This document shows, piece by piece, positions 9,213 to 18,954 of a stretch of 64,000 nucleotides of DNA (within the stretch, counting starts at the first letter, position 1; the number at the start of each line of letters is the position of its first letter). The translations under genes and the position numbers were made by a program. The notes under the pieces were generated by a model. The model did no database searches. It saw only the letters and a list, made by a program, of their open reading frames with translations, and had not been told where the DNA came from. Source of the DNA: Bacteroidales bacterium (GTDB lineage: Bacteria > Bacteroidota > Bacteroidia > Bacteroidales > P3); contig JAGCZH010000016.1 in assembly GCA_017960475.1 (NCBI GenBank), forward strand, positions 1 through 64,000. The letters run 5' to 3'.

Positions 9213-10973
9213 ATGAAAATCAGCAAGCTATTCGCCACTGCATTGTTTGTCGCCGTCTTTATCGCAGGCGGCACTTCCAAAGCATGCACCAATTTCCTTT
9301 TCACCAAGGGAGCCACCAAGGACGGCTCGACAATGATCACCTACGCCGCCGACAGCCATGTGCTGTATGGAGAACTTTATTATCGCCGTGCCGCCAACTA
9401 CCCTGCCGGCACCATGTTCCAGGTCGTCGACTGGGATACCGGCAAACCTCTTGTCAAGATTCCACAAGTCGCACAAACCTATAGCGTAGTGGGCAACATC
9501 AACGAGCATCAGCTTGCAATAGGCGAGACCACCTACGGCGGTCGAGAGGAACTTGCCAACGAGATTGAAGGCGGCATCGACTACGGCTCGCTCATATACC
9601 TTACCCTCCAGCGTGCCCGCAACGCCCGCGAGGCCATCCAAGTACTCGCAGGTTTTCTCAGTCAATACCCCTATCACAGTGAAGGCGAAAGCTTCAGCAT
9701 CTGCGACCCCAACGAGGTATGGATTTTTGAGCTCATCGGCAAACGCCCCAACCTGGCCAAAGCCGACCTTAGCAAGAAACTGAAATATAAATACACCGAC
9801 GGCGCCGTATGGGTCGCCCGCAGAATCCCCGACGGTTATGTCTGCGGTCACGCCAACCAGGCTCGTATCACCAAGTTCCCCCAAGAACCCAAAAAATTCA
9901 ACAAAACCAAAGGCAAAGGTCTACACAAAGCCATCAGCAGCGCTCATATCGACTACGTCTTCGAACCCGAGGTGGAATGTGTCTACAGCGCTGACATCAT
10001 CACCTTCGCCCGCGCCTGCGGCTGGTACAACGGCTCCGACGAGGATTTCAGCTTCACCGACACCTATGCTCCTCTGACCTTCAGCGGCATCCGTGCCTGC
10101 GACGCCCGCGTCTACGCCATGTTCCGCCGTGTCAATGCCTCAATGTCGAAATACGAGAAATACGCCATGGGCGACGTCAACGCCGAGCGTATGCCTCTCT
10201 GGATCAAACCCGACCACAAAGTCGATGTCAAAGAGGTTATGGATCTTATGCGTGACCACTATGAAGGCACCGCTATGGATATGTCTCAAGATGTCGGAGC
10301 CGGTCCCTTCGCCTGCCCTTATCGCTGGCGTCCCATGGGCTTCAAAGTCGACGGCAAAGAATATATCCACGAACGCGCCACCTCGACCCAGCAGACAGGC
10401 TTCAGCTTCGTGGCTCAGTGCCGTGGCTGGCTGCCCAACAAAGTCGGCGGCATCATCTGGTTTGGCGTCGATGACACCTACTCCACAGTCTACTGCCCCA
10501 TGTACTGCGGCATCACAGAGATTCCTCTCTGCTTCCGCGAGGGCAACGGTGACATGCTCACCTACAGCCCCACCTCGGCATTCTGGCTCTTCAACCGCGT
10601 CACCAACTTCGTATACAGCCGCTACAAAGACATGATTGTCGACCTCCAGAAAGTACAGAGCCGTCTCGAAGAGGGCTTCATCACCGATGTGGAAAGAAAT
10701 GACAACCGCTTCAAAAACGCCACCGAATCCGAACTCACCACTCTCCTCAACGACTTCAGCAACCGTCAAGCCAAAAAGATGATGGAAGAGTGGAACAAAC
10801 TCGACCAATACCTCCTCGTCAAATACATTGACGGAAACGTCAAGAAAGAAGAAAACGGCAAATTCAAACGCACCGAGTTCGGTGGTTGCGCCTCACCCAA
10901 CCAACCCGAATACCCTCAATGGTATTACCGTATGATTATCAAAGATCACGGCAACATCATCGAGGCAAAATAA
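9213..10973 (+). CDS. C69-family dipeptidase (PepD-like Ntn hydrolase), copy 1
   Basis: The 586-residue product has a signal peptide (residues 1-23) ending immediately before CTNFLFTKG, so signal cleavage would expose the cysteine that serves as the N-terminal nucleophile of C69 Ntn hydrolases. Family landmarks are TMITYAADSH, GETTYGGREEL, GYVCGHANQARIT and GGIIWFGVDDTYSTVYCPMY. It probably cleaves dipeptides in the periplasm or at the cell surface. A close paralogue lies 220 bases downstream with its own promoter. ATG 9213 is chosen because an upstream in-frame ATG would sit inside the promoter. Confidence 0.92.
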   Translation: MKISKLFATALFVAVFIAGGTSKACTNFLFTKGATKDGSTMITYAADSHVLYGELYYRRAANYPAGTMFQVVDWDTGKPLVKIPQVAQTYSVVGNINEHQLAIGETTYGGREELANEIEGGIDYGSLIYLTLQRARNAREAIQVLAGFLSQYPYHSEGESFSICDPNEVWIFELIGKRPNLAKADLSKKLKYKYTDGAVWVARRIPDGYVCGHANQARITKFPQEPKKFNKTKGKGLHKAISSAHIDYVFEPEVECVYSADIITFARACGWYNGSDEDFSFTDTYAPLTFSGIRACDARVYAMFRRVNASMSKYEKYAMGDVNAERMPLWIKPDHKVDVKEVMDLMRDHYEGTAMDMSQDVGAGPFACPYRWRPMGFKVDGKEYIHERATSTQQTGFSFVAQCRGWLPNKVGGIIWFGVDDTYSTVYCPMYCGITEIPLCFREGNGDMLTYSPTSAFWLFNRVTNFVYSRYKDMIVDLQKVQSRLEEGFITDVERNDNRFKNATESELTTLLNDFSNRQAKKMMEEWNKLDQYLLVKYIDGNVKKEENGKFKRTEFGGCASPNQPEYPQWYYRMIIKDHGNIIEAK

Positions 10974-11000
10974 CCTTTACAGAATAATACCTGGATACAC

Positions 11001-11035
11001 AAAAAGGTGACTTCACAATCGAAGCCACCTTTTTT
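11001..11035 (+). terminator. Rho-independent terminator after first C69 gene
   Basis: AAAAGGTGaCTTC and GAAGcCACCTTTT form a 13-base stem with one mismatch around ACAATC, followed by T6. Confidence 0.85.
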
Positions 11036-11139
11036 CCATTCAAACACTCAGAAACATAAGATTCATCTCAGTTTCACGACAATACTTCGATGGCACACGG
11101 AACTTAAGTTTCAAAAAACAATAATCCTAACGGCCGACG

Positions 11140-11172
11140 TTTGACCAAATAAAATAAAAAATTGTATTTTTG
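11140..11172 (+). promoter_or_regulatory. Promoter of second C69 gene
   Basis: TTTG at 11140-11143 and TATTTTTG at 11165-11172 are separated by 21 bases; the ATG follows 22 bases downstream, implying a very short leader. Confidence 0.6.
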
Positions 11173-11193
11173 CAACGGAAAAAAAACAGAATT

Positions 11194-12873
11194 ATGAAAT
11201 ACAAACTGCTCATTGTCATCATCCTTATCTGTGGTTGGCGTTGCGCCGAGGCCTGCACCAACTTTATCTGCAGCCGTGGTGCCAGCGCCGATGGCAGCAC
11301 CATGATAACCTACGCCGCCGACAGCCACACCCGTTACGGTCAACTGCGCTACCACAAAGGCGGCGACCATCAGCCAGGCGAAACCGTGAGACTCTTCAAT
11401 TACGGCAGTCTTAAGTTCCAAATCGAAATACCTCAGGTCGCTCACACATACAATGTGGTGGGTTTCATAAACGAGTGTCAGTTGGCCATGGGCGAGACCA
11501 CCTGGGGCGGCATAGCTCCTCTCGACAAAGGCAACGACGAAGGCATCGATTACGGCAACCTTATATATCTTGCGCTTCAACGTGCCGCCAACTGCCGCGA
11601 GGCCATCAAAGTCATGGCTGAACTGGTCGAAACCTACGGCTACGCCGACGGTGGCGAGAGTTTTTCTCTTGCCGACCCCAAAGAGGTCTGGATTTTCGAA
11701 ATCACCAGCAAGGGCAAAGAGAAGGGCGCCGTTTGGGTCGCGCGCCGTGTTCCAGAAGGCTATGTCTGCGGCCACGCCAACCAGGCTCGCATAACCCAAT
11801 TCCCTCTAGAGACCAAAAAGAAACGCACCAGCATCAGCAGCAAAAACCTCAAATATATCTTCCTTCCTGAAGTGGAATGTGTCTATTCCGCCGATGTTAT
11901 CTCCTTTGCCCGCAAAAACGCACTCTTCAACGGCAACGACAGTGATTTCAGCTATGCCGACACATACAATCCCTTGACCTTCAGCGGCCTCCGCGCTTGC
12001 GAAGCACGTGTATATGCCATGTTCAACCGCATCAATGCCGACATGAAGCAGTACGAGCCCTTCGCCATGGGCGACGCCAACGCGCCTCGTCTGCCTCTCT
12101 GGATTGTTCCCGACCATAAACTCACTGTTCATGACATAATGGAACTTATGCGCGACCATTTTGAGGGTACACCTATGGACATGAACGGCGATGTCGGCGC
12201 CGGCCCCTTCCATTGCCCATACCGCTGGCGTCCCATGGACTTTGAAGTCGACGGCCAGAAATATGTCCACGAACGAGCCATCTCCACTCAACAGACAGGT
12301 TTCAGCTTTGTGGCTCAATGCCGGGGATGGCTCCCAAACAAACTCGGCGGCATCATATGGTTTGGTGTCGACGACACCTACTCCACAGTCTACTGCCCCA
12401 TGTTTTGCGGCATCACCCAAATACCCGTATGCTTTGAAGAGGGCAACGGCTCCATGGCCGAATACTCCGAGACCTCGGCCTTCTGGCTCTTCAACAGAGT
12501 AAGCAACTTCTGCTACCTGCGCTACGACAGCATGATTGTCGACGTGCGACACGTGCAGAGCCAGCTGGAATCGGACTTCATCAACATTGTCAGCGGCGTA
12601 AGCAAACAGTATGAGAACTACGACGACACTCGCCTTGTCGCCGCACTCAACCGCACCAGTAACAGCTGCGCCGACCGCATGATGCGCAGTTGGACCCAAC
12701 TCGACCACATGCTGCTTATGAAGTATATTGACGGAAACATCAAAAAGGTTGAGAATGGTCGTATCAAAACAACCCCGACAGGTGTTGTCACAGGCCTCAA
12801 ACAGCCACCCTACCCCGAATGGTTCTACCGCCAGATTGTCAACGACCACGGCGAAGTGCTCAAAGTTCGATGA
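11194..12873 (+). CDS. C69-family dipeptidase (PepD-like Ntn hydrolase), copy 2
   Basis: This 559-residue paralogue of the preceding gene has a signal peptide (MKYKLLIVIILICGWRCAEA) ending directly before CTNFICSRG, giving the N-terminal nucleophile Cys. It shares SADGSTMITYAADSH, GETTWGGIAPL, GYVCGHANQARIT and the long GGIIWFGVDDTYSTVYCPMF block. Divergence is concentrated near residues 200-220 (a shorter, KKKR-containing loop) and at the C-terminus, so it is an old rather than a recent duplication. Its TGA overlaps the ATG of the next small gene. Confidence 0.92.
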   Translation: MKYKLLIVIILICGWRCAEACTNFICSRGASADGSTMITYAADSHTRYGQLRYHKGGDHQPGETVRLFNYGSLKFQIEIPQVAHTYNVVGFINECQLAMGETTWGGIAPLDKGNDEGIDYGNLIYLALQRAANCREAIKVMAELVETYGYADGGESFSLADPKEVWIFEITSKGKEKGAVWVARRVPEGYVCGHANQARITQFPLETKKKRTSISSKNLKYIFLPEVECVYSADVISFARKNALFNGNDSDFSYADTYNPLTFSGLRACEARVYAMFNRINADMKQYEPFAMGDANAPRLPLWIVPDHKLTVHDIMELMRDHFEGTPMDMNGDVGAGPFHCPYRWRPMDFEVDGQKYVHERAISTQQTGFSFVAQCRGWLPNKLGGIIWFGVDDTYSTVYCPMFCGITQIPVCFEEGNGSMAEYSETSAFWLFNRVSNFCYLRYDSMIVDVRHVQSQLESDFINIVSGVSKQYENYDDTRLVAALNRTSNSCADRMMRSWTQLDHMLLMKYIDGNIKKVENGRIKTTPTGVVTGLKQPPYPEWFYRQIVNDHGEVLKVR

Positions 12874-13250
12874 AAAGTACATCCCTTACATCCTCAGCCC
12901 TCTTGACGCTGCTGCTCTGCACGGCGTTCTCTCTCTCAGGGGACAGCTGGAGGGCTCCACGTTTCGGCGATATGTACGACTGCTACATCATCTGTGACGC
13001 CGAGGTGTCTCCCTACTCCGATGAGGACTACGAGCAGGTCGACAGCGACGAGCTTATGGATATCCTCTCTACCGGTCGCTACTCTCACACTGCCTTTGTG
13101 CCACAATGGCGCATTCTGCTATACGATGACGAGGGAGTTCGCTACCGCCTTTACACAGGTGCCTCCTGCCGCCATTTCCGCATAGATGGCAACTATTTCA
13201 AGCTGAAAAGGAAACAGGCAAAAAAGTTGAAACGACTATTGGGAAGCTGA
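12870..13250 (+). CDS. Small secreted protein coupled to C69 dipeptidase
   Basis: The 126-residue product starts at ATG 12870, overlapping the C69 stop in an ATGA arrangement, so it is translationally coupled. It has a signal peptide (residues 1-24, TLLLCTAFSLSG), an acidic middle (CDAEVSPYSDEDYEQVDSDE) and a strongly basic C-terminus (KLKRKQAKKLKRLLGS). I do not recognise a family. Coupling suggests it acts with, or is exported with, the dipeptidase. Its 3' end overlaps rlmN (opposite strand) by 15 bases. Confidence 0.75.
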   Translation: MKSTSLTSSALLTLLLCTAFSLSGDSWRAPRFGDMYDCYIICDAEVSPYSDEDYEQVDSDELMDILSTGRYSHTAFVPQWRILLYDDEGVRYRLYTGASCRHFRIDGNYFKLKRKQAKKLKRLLGS

Positions 13251-14270
13251 TTTCCCCTTCCCCGCCAACAGGCCGCAGGCCGCCATGATATCCTCACCCC
13301 GTGATGCGCGGATGGTGCAGGTGACGCCATGGGAATCCAGATAATCCCTGAACGCCACCATAGTCCTTTCATCACTGCTCTGATAGGGCACACCAGGCGA
13401 TGAATGGAAACGTATCAGATTGACTCGGCAACGCAACCCTTTTAGCAATTTCACCAATTCGGCGGCGTGCGCCATATCGTCGTTAAAACCCTTGAACATG
13501 GTGTATTCGAAGGATATACGACGATGCCCCCTCCAGTCGTAACGACTCAGCAAAGCTATGGTGTCGGCAATGGGATAGGCTTTCTCCATAGGCATTATCG
13601 CCAAACGCTCCTTAGGGAAGGCATTGTGCAGACTTACCGCAACGTGGCATTGGGTCTCATCAAGAAGGCGACGCAAAACGGGTGTGATACCCACAGTGGA
13701 CACAGTGAGCCTGTGTGGGCTCCAGCCCAATCCCCACTCGGAAGTGATAACCTCAAGGGTGCTTTTTATTGCCTCGTAGTTGTCCATGGGTTCGCCCATC
13801 CCCATAAAGACGACATTGGAAAGAATCTCGCTGTCGGGCACAGAAAAGATCTGATTCAATATCTGCGAGGTTGTAAGACTGCCATGAAAACCTTGCTTTC
13901 CAGTGACGCAAAAACAGCATCCCATGCGGCATCCCACCTGGCACGAGACACACAGTGTCGCTCTGTCGTCGGCAGGAATGAAGACTGTCTCGATATAGTG
14001 CTCCTTACCGTCTATGGTTACAGGGAACAGATACTTCTTTGTACCGTCAACCGATGTTTGACAGTCTACAGCGTCACATCGACCCACCACAGCTATTTCG
14101 TTCAGCCGGGCCCTTATCTTGAGCGACAAATTAGTCATTGCGTCAAAGTCGCATACGCGTTTGGCGTACATCCAGTCGCACAGCTGTTTGGCTGTGAAAC
14201 GTGGGAACCCCTCCTCCGCACACAAAGCTTGCAGTTCCGTCAAGGAAAGTCCAAAAAGATCCTTTTTCAT
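13236..14270 (-). CDS. rlmN: Dual-specificity 23S rRNA/tRNA (adenine-C2) methyltransferase RlmN
   Basis: This radical SAM enzyme methylates C2 of A2503 in 23S rRNA and A37 of tRNAs. With the start at ATG 14270 (KKDLFGLSL follows) it has 344 residues; an in-frame ATG at 14279 would overlap PBP1A by seven bases. The [4Fe-4S] motif is CRMGCCFC (C114, C118, C121). Other family signatures are GMGEPMDNYEA, VSTVGITPVLRRL and CGLLAGK near the C-terminus. It is the last gene of the holB-ricT-gldH-PBP1A-rlmN block. Confidence 0.95.
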   Translation of the reverse strand: MKKDLFGLSLTELQALCAEEGFPRFTAKQLCDWMYAKRVCDFDAMTNLSLKIRARLNEIAVVGRCDAVDCQTSVDGTKKYLFPVTIDGKEHYIETVFIPADDRATLCVSCQVGCRMGCCFCVTGKQGFHGSLTTSQILNQIFSVPDSEILSNVVFMGMGEPMDNYEAIKSTLEVITSEWGLGWSPHRLTVSTVGITPVLRRLLDETQCHVAVSLHNAFPKERLAIMPMEKAYPIADTIALLSRYDWRGHRRISFEYTMFKGFNDDMAHAAELVKLLKGLRCRVNLIRFHSSPGVPYQSSDERTMVAFRDYLDSHGVTCTIRASRGEDIMAACGLLAGKGKSASQ

Positions 14271-14272
14271 AA

Positions 14273-16609
14273 TCACCAAATCTGAGACGACGATGACGAC
14301 TCTGTTGACCCGCTGCGTTCAACCTCCAGTTCCTGCTGATATACGCTTTCATCCCAGTTAAGCTCCTCCTCTGACAAGTTGGGCTTGCTGAAGTCGCCAC
14401 GATAGAAATTCAGCACTCCGTCATCATACACCGAGCGCATATAATGACCGAAGATGGGTAGCGCCTGTCGTGCACCTTGTCCAAACTCCATACTTCTGAA
14501 ATGGATGGATCGCAGCTCACCTCCCGTCCACACGACCGTGGTCAGCTTAGGCGTAATGCCCACAAACCAGCAGTCGCTGTTGTTCTGGGTGGTACCAGTC
14601 TTGCCCGCCATAGGATACTGCAACTTGAACTGTCCACCGCGCAGACGAGCTCCTGTACCGCTATCCACGACGCCTTTCATCATCTGTATCATCATCCACG
14701 CTATGCGGGGACTGATGGCTTCGCGACGCTCCGGTGTGAAGGTCTGCAACACCTTACCCTTGTTGTCCTCGATACGGGTGATGAAGATAGGCTGCACATA
14801 TTCTCCTTGGTTGGGGAATGTCGACATAGCTCCCGCCATCTCGGCGACATTGATTTCGGCTGCGCCGACACAGATGGCCGGAACAGGGTCTATAGGACTG
14901 GTGACACCCATTTTGCGGGCAATGTTTATAACCATATTGGGGCCATTGGGACCGCCGGATTTCATAAGGAAGGCCGACACCCAGTTTATGGAGTTGGCCA
15001 ATGCCCATTTCAAAGTCACATACTCTCCCTCGCGGGCATGACTTGAGTTACGCGGGCACCAGTTGCCTATACACACCGCCGTGTTCGGCACCTGGGTATA
15101 AGGGGTCATATCGAGGTCCTGCAGCGCCATGGTGTACACAAAGGGCTTGAAGGTTGAGCCCACTTGGCGACGGCTCTGTGTGACGTTGTCATATTTGAAG
15201 TAACGGTAGTTGATACCACCGACGTAGGCTTTCACGTGCCCGGTGCCGGTTTCAACCGACATAAGGCCGGCATTGAGGAATTTCTTGACATATATCAACG
15301 AATCCCACGGCGTCATCACAGTGTCGACGGGTCCGTTCCATGAGAATACTCTCATGCGGATCTTCTCTTCTTTGAAAAACTTCTTTATCGCCGATTCCGA
15401 CTCGCCGTCTTGTTTCATCTGATAGTATCGGTCCGAAGCCTTCATAGCCAAGGTGAGGAAATGCTCCTCCTGCTCTTTGCTGAGCTTGTTGAAGGGGTCT
15501 CCTCCCCGTCGGCTCAACTCCTTGAAGAATGCAGGCTGGATAACCTCTTTCATGTGTTTCTCCACAGCCTTCTCGGCATGCATCTGCAGGCGGGAATCGA
15601 TGGTGGTGTAGATTCTTAGGCCGTCTTTGTGGACATCGTAATAGGTGCCGTCGCTTTTCTTGTGGCTCTCGCACCAGTCTTTCATGTAGTTGCGTATGTA
15701 TTCACGCAAATATGGCGCCGAACCGTCATTGTGGCTTATGGGACGATAGCGCGACATATTTATGCTCTTGTCCTTGAGTTTGGCGTAATCCTCATCATTA
15801 AGGTATTTCTCACCTGTCGCGGGGTCGATGTAGTTGTTCATCTGGCTCAACACGACGTTGCGACGGCGCAAGGCGTTTTCGGGATTAAGCACAGGGCTGT
15901 ATGATGTTGGGGCCTTCAGGAGTCCCACCAACACTGCCGCCTCTTCCACACTGAGCTCGGCGGGGGCCTTGTCGAAGAAGGTGTGCGCCGCCGTCTCGAT
16001 GCCATAGGCGTTGCTGCCAAAATCCACAGTGTTGAGATACATGGCAAGAATCTCCTCTTTCGAGTAGTTATGCTCGAGTTTCACAGCGACAATCCACTCC
16101 TTGAATTTGGAATACACCAGACCTGTTTTCGATTTCCGTTCACGAGGGAAGAGGTTCTTCGCCAGCTGTTGTGTTATGGTACTGCCTCCACCGCTGCTGC
16201 TGTGTCGACCCACAAGGGTTTTGAAAAACACACGGCCAAGACTGCGTGCGTCGATACCGGCATGGTCGTAGAAACGAACATCCTCAGTCGCCACCAGGGC
16301 ATGAATGAGGTTGAGATTGGTGCCGCCGGCGGTGATTTGGTGATAGGTGAGGTTTGAGCGGTTCTCGATACCTATGTATCCTAGCACCTGACCGTCTTCC
16401 GACCATACCTCCGAAGCCAAGTTGGAACGAGGATTCTCCAGTTCCTCAAAGGAGGGCATAAATCCAAGCCATCCCAACGAAAGCATTGTGAAGAAGAGCA
16501 CAAGAAGCACCCAGAACGATCCGAAAATAATCCAGACCGCCTTCACGCCTTTGTTTCCTTGATTGGCTTTAGCTTTTTCCTTTTCTTTTTTGCTTTTATA
16601 CTGAGCCAC
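14273..16609 (-). CDS. mrcA: Bifunctional penicillin-binding protein 1A
   Basis: This class A PBP polymerises and cross-links peptidoglycan. The 778-residue product has a lysine-rich cytoplasmic N-terminus, a membrane anchor at about 24-46, a GT51 domain with catalytic E109 in ATEDVRFYDHAGID and GGSTITQQLAKNLFPRE, and a transpeptidase domain with S485-T-F-K488 and KTGTTQN near residue 670. The C-terminus is Ser-rich (GSTESSSSSQIW). The only start is GTG 16609. It lies about 100 bases downstream of gldH. Confidence 0.95.
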   Translation of the reverse strand: MAQYKSKKEKEKAKANQGNKGVKAVWIIFGSFWVLLVLFFTMLSLGWLGFMPSFEELENPRSNLASEVWSEDGQVLGYIGIENRSNLTYHQITAGGTNLNLIHALVATEDVRFYDHAGIDARSLGRVFFKTLVGRHSSSGGGSTITQQLAKNLFPRERKSKTGLVYSKFKEWIVAVKLEHNYSKEEILAMYLNTVDFGSNAYGIETAAHTFFDKAPAELSVEEAAVLVGLLKAPTSYSPVLNPENALRRRNVVLSQMNNYIDPATGEKYLNDEDYAKLKDKSINMSRYRPISHNDGSAPYLREYIRNYMKDWCESHKKSDGTYYDVHKDGLRIYTTIDSRLQMHAEKAVEKHMKEVIQPAFFKELSRRGGDPFNKLSKEQEEHFLTLAMKASDRYYQMKQDGESESAIKKFFKEEKIRMRVFSWNGPVDTVMTPWDSLIYVKKFLNAGLMSVETGTGHVKAYVGGINYRYFKYDNVTQSRRQVGSTFKPFVYTMALQDLDMTPYTQVPNTAVCIGNWCPRNSSHAREGEYVTLKWALANSINWVSAFLMKSGGPNGPNMVINIARKMGVTSPIDPVPAICVGAAEINVAEMAGAMSTFPNQGEYVQPIFITRIEDNKGKVLQTFTPERREAISPRIAWMMIQMMKGVVDSGTGARLRGGQFKLQYPMAGKTGTTQNNSDCWFVGITPKLTTVVWTGGELRSIHFRSMEFGQGARQALPIFGHYMRSVYDDGVLNFYRGDFSKPNLSEEELNWDESVYQQELEVERSGSTESSSSSQIW

Positions 16610-16710
16610 GATGTTATTGGTAAATGGTTATTAACGTTTTATGGATTTTGATTGTTTTTCTTTAACCTTGCTCACTGGCGCCGATAGCGGCAACCTTTGT
16701 CAACGTCAAA

Positions 16711-17184
16711 TCAATCTAGTTTCTGTATGGTCATGCCCACATCATGCATGCCGACAAGAATTGTGTCACGCATAGCGTGGGATACGACAAACTGGTAGAG
16801 TCCCCTCTGTGGAAAATGAAAGGCGCAGAGTGGATAACGCCCGTCGACATAACGGCCATTCTGGCGACCCCGCCAACGACCGTCGGGCTCGGCGAGGGAG
16901 AACTCCACATTGGTGTCGACTGCCACAGTGCCGTCGGGATAAATTGTCTTGATGAAAAAATAAATGTTGGAATAGGGGTAATCGATTTTGTTGCGAATGT
17001 CAAGGCAGCAGAGATAGTTGCCAGCAGTGTCTTCAACCTCGCAGTTGAAGATTAGTTTATCTGAGGCTTTCCAACCGTCGTCGTCAATTCGCTTGTTCTC
17101 ACTATACATCACGCTGCTGTCACAGGCTGCCATCAAAGTGGCGACCATGGCGACAACTATTATATGTCCTGACAATCTTTTCAT
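16711..17184 (-). CDS. gldH: Gliding motility lipoprotein GldH
   Basis: The 157-residue product has a lipoprotein signal (TLMAAC, Cys21) and the GldH core: IDYPYSNIYFFIKTIYPDG, NVEFSLAEPDGRW and FPQRGLYQFVVSHAMR. GldH is needed for gliding in Flavobacterium, but orthologues persist in non-motile Bacteroidales where their role is unclear. Its ATG overlaps the stop of the upstream ricT-like gene by four bases (ATGA). The block holB-ricT-gldH-PBP1A is a conserved Bacteroidota neighbourhood. Confidence 0.9.
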   Translation of the reverse strand: MKRLSGHIIVVAMVATLMAACDSSVMYSENKRIDDDGWKASDKLIFNCEVEDTAGNYLCCLDIRNKIDYPYSNIYFFIKTIYPDGTVAVDTNVEFSLAEPDGRWRGRQNGRYVDGRYPLCAFHFPQRGLYQFVVSHAMRDTILVGMHDVGMTIQKLD

Positions 17185-18851
17185 GCCTGATGCTTGTTGG
17201 TGTTATTGTTGGATTTGTTATTGCGGTTGTCATGCTGCGCTCTAGGACCTCGGCCTTCGCGGGAGCCATTGTTGTTGCGAGGGCCACGATTGTCGCGATT
17301 GTCACGGTTCTCTCGTCCACCACGATGCTCTTTAGGTTGTCGTGGGCCACGATTGTCGCGGTTGTCTCTTCCACCACGCTGCTCTCTGCGCTCACATTGA
17401 TTTTCCTGACCTTTGTCGCTGACCGAAGCCGCATCGTCGGCAAGCATGCTGAGTTCGCGCTCAAACTCGTCGGCGTTAGACTCCTGCACTAATGCGGCCG
17501 TGGACATCAACTCAACCTGGTAGTCTTCAAGTTGCTCAGGATATTCCTGGTTTTTGTTCATCTCGATGATTTTCTTCACGTCGTCGGCCTTGATGGCGTA
17601 GAGCTCGCTCTCGCCCTCGTAGGCATACCACATAATCCCGCGGAAGACATCGGTCTTTTTGTATAACGCCAATCCTTTCTTGAAACGGATAGGAGTGTTT
17701 GAGGGTGGGAAATTCTTCAATGCGTCGGCGTAGACCGCATATTCGAAGTTGAGGCAGCATTTCAGTTTTCCGCACTGTCCGGCGAGCTTCTGTGGGTTAG
17801 GCAGAATCTGCTGTGCCTTGGCGACGCTGGTGGTCACGGATTTGAAATTTGTGAGCCATGTGCTGCAGCAGAGCTCTCGTCCGCAGGTACCTATGCCTCC
17901 CACTTTGCCGGCCTCTTGTCTGACACCTATCTGCTTCATCTCGATACGGACATGGAACTGCTCAGCGAGGACCTTGATAAGGTTGCGGAAGTCCACACGG
18001 TCGTCGGCGGTGTAGTAGAAGATGGCTTTGGAATGGTCGCCCTGATATTCAACGTCGTTGACCTTCATCACCAAGCCCAAGTCCTCAGCGATATGGCGGG
18101 TGCGTTTCAACGTGCTATCCTCGTCCTTGATGGAGGTTGTCCAGCGCTCAATATCGCTTGCCTTGGCGCGGCGGAAGAGTTTTTTGATATCTTCCGATGT
18201 CGAGTCGACTTTTTTCTTGATCATCTGTATGCGGCAGGCCTCTCCGGTGAGGCTTACTATGCCGACATCGTGCCCGGGAATACCCTCCACGGCGACGATG
18301 TCGCCATCGGAGACGTCGATACCATCGGGAAGACGGAAAAACTCCTTGCGGTTGTTTTTGAAACGCACCTCGACACAGTCGAAAGGTTTCTCCATAGGGC
18401 GACGCAGACCCTTCATCCAGTTGCACGAACCCACCTTGCAGCAGCTGCGCAGCTCAACCTCACTAACTGGCACATACGATTCGGGGCAGTGGTTGCAACC
18501 TCTTGAAAGGTATAACGATTCCTTGTATTCCACCTTAGGCAGAGTGGGGTCAGGCTCAAGGTAGGGGTCCATAGCGCTCTCGTTGGCCTCAAAGTCGGTA
18601 GGCACCTCTTCGTCTGCGTTGTCCTCATACTTAGGCTTGTAACCAGCATTGCGTTTCTCACGTCGACTTTGGATGAAAGCCTCCATCTCCTCAACAGTGG
18701 CGGCGTCCTCGTCGACCTCTGGCTCTACCGTAGCCGATATTGGCTCAACCTCCGGTTTAGGCTCGTTGGAGTCCACACCGCGGTGAGGACGCTGTGAACG
18801 TTGACGGCGCTCGTTATTGTCTTTATTATTGTTGTTGTTGGTTTCTGTCAT
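17181..18851 (-). CDS. ricT: PSP1/RicT-like protein with Arg/Asn-rich tail
   Basis: The 556-residue product has an acidic disordered N-terminus (1-95), a central PSP1-type domain (about 120-400) with conserved cysteines (LYLSRGCNHCPES, CGRELCCSTWL, CGKLKCCLNFEY), and a disordered tail from about 485 rich in RGGR, RDNRDNRGPR and NNK. RicT/YaaT proteins of Firmicutes form an Fe-S complex affecting RNase Y; the function in Bacteroidota is not established. The tail resembles RNA-binding RGG-type regions. It sits directly downstream of holB, as in many relatives. Confidence 0.85.
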   Translation of the reverse strand: MTETNNNNNKDNNERRQRSQRPHRGVDSNEPKPEVEPISATVEPEVDEDAATVEEMEAFIQSRREKRNAGYKPKYEDNADEEVPTDFEANESAMDPYLEPDPTLPKVEYKESLYLSRGCNHCPESYVPVSEVELRSCCKVGSCNWMKGLRRPMEKPFDCVEVRFKNNRKEFFRLPDGIDVSDGDIVAVEGIPGHDVGIVSLTGEACRIQMIKKKVDSTSEDIKKLFRRAKASDIERWTTSIKDEDSTLKRTRHIAEDLGLVMKVNDVEYQGDHSKAIFYYTADDRVDFRNLIKVLAEQFHVRIEMKQIGVRQEAGKVGGIGTCGRELCCSTWLTNFKSVTTSVAKAQQILPNPQKLAGQCGKLKCCLNFEYAVYADALKNFPPSNTPIRFKKGLALYKKTDVFRGIMWYAYEGESELYAIKADDVKKIIEMNKNQEYPEQLEDYQVELMSTAALVQESNADEFERELSMLADDAASVSDKGQENQCERREQRGGRDNRDNRGPRQPKEHRGGRENRDNRDNRGPRNNNGSREGRGPRAQHDNRNNKSNNNTNKHQA

Positions 18852-18954
18852 GAATATGGTGATAATGATTGATGAATTGTATATTGAGTTTGGTATTCGT
18901 CGTTTTGTCTGTCTGTGCCGAATCAGTGGGATTCCTGCCGACTCATTGGCGTCG

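Noticed and set aside
9228..9884. Long reverse-strand ORF opposite the first C69 gene (and similar ones at 10140-10808, 11104-11799, 11806-12882)
   Set aside because: The forward frames encode clear C69 proteins; the antisense frames are open because of strong codon bias and give low-complexity Val/Gly-rich products without any motif.
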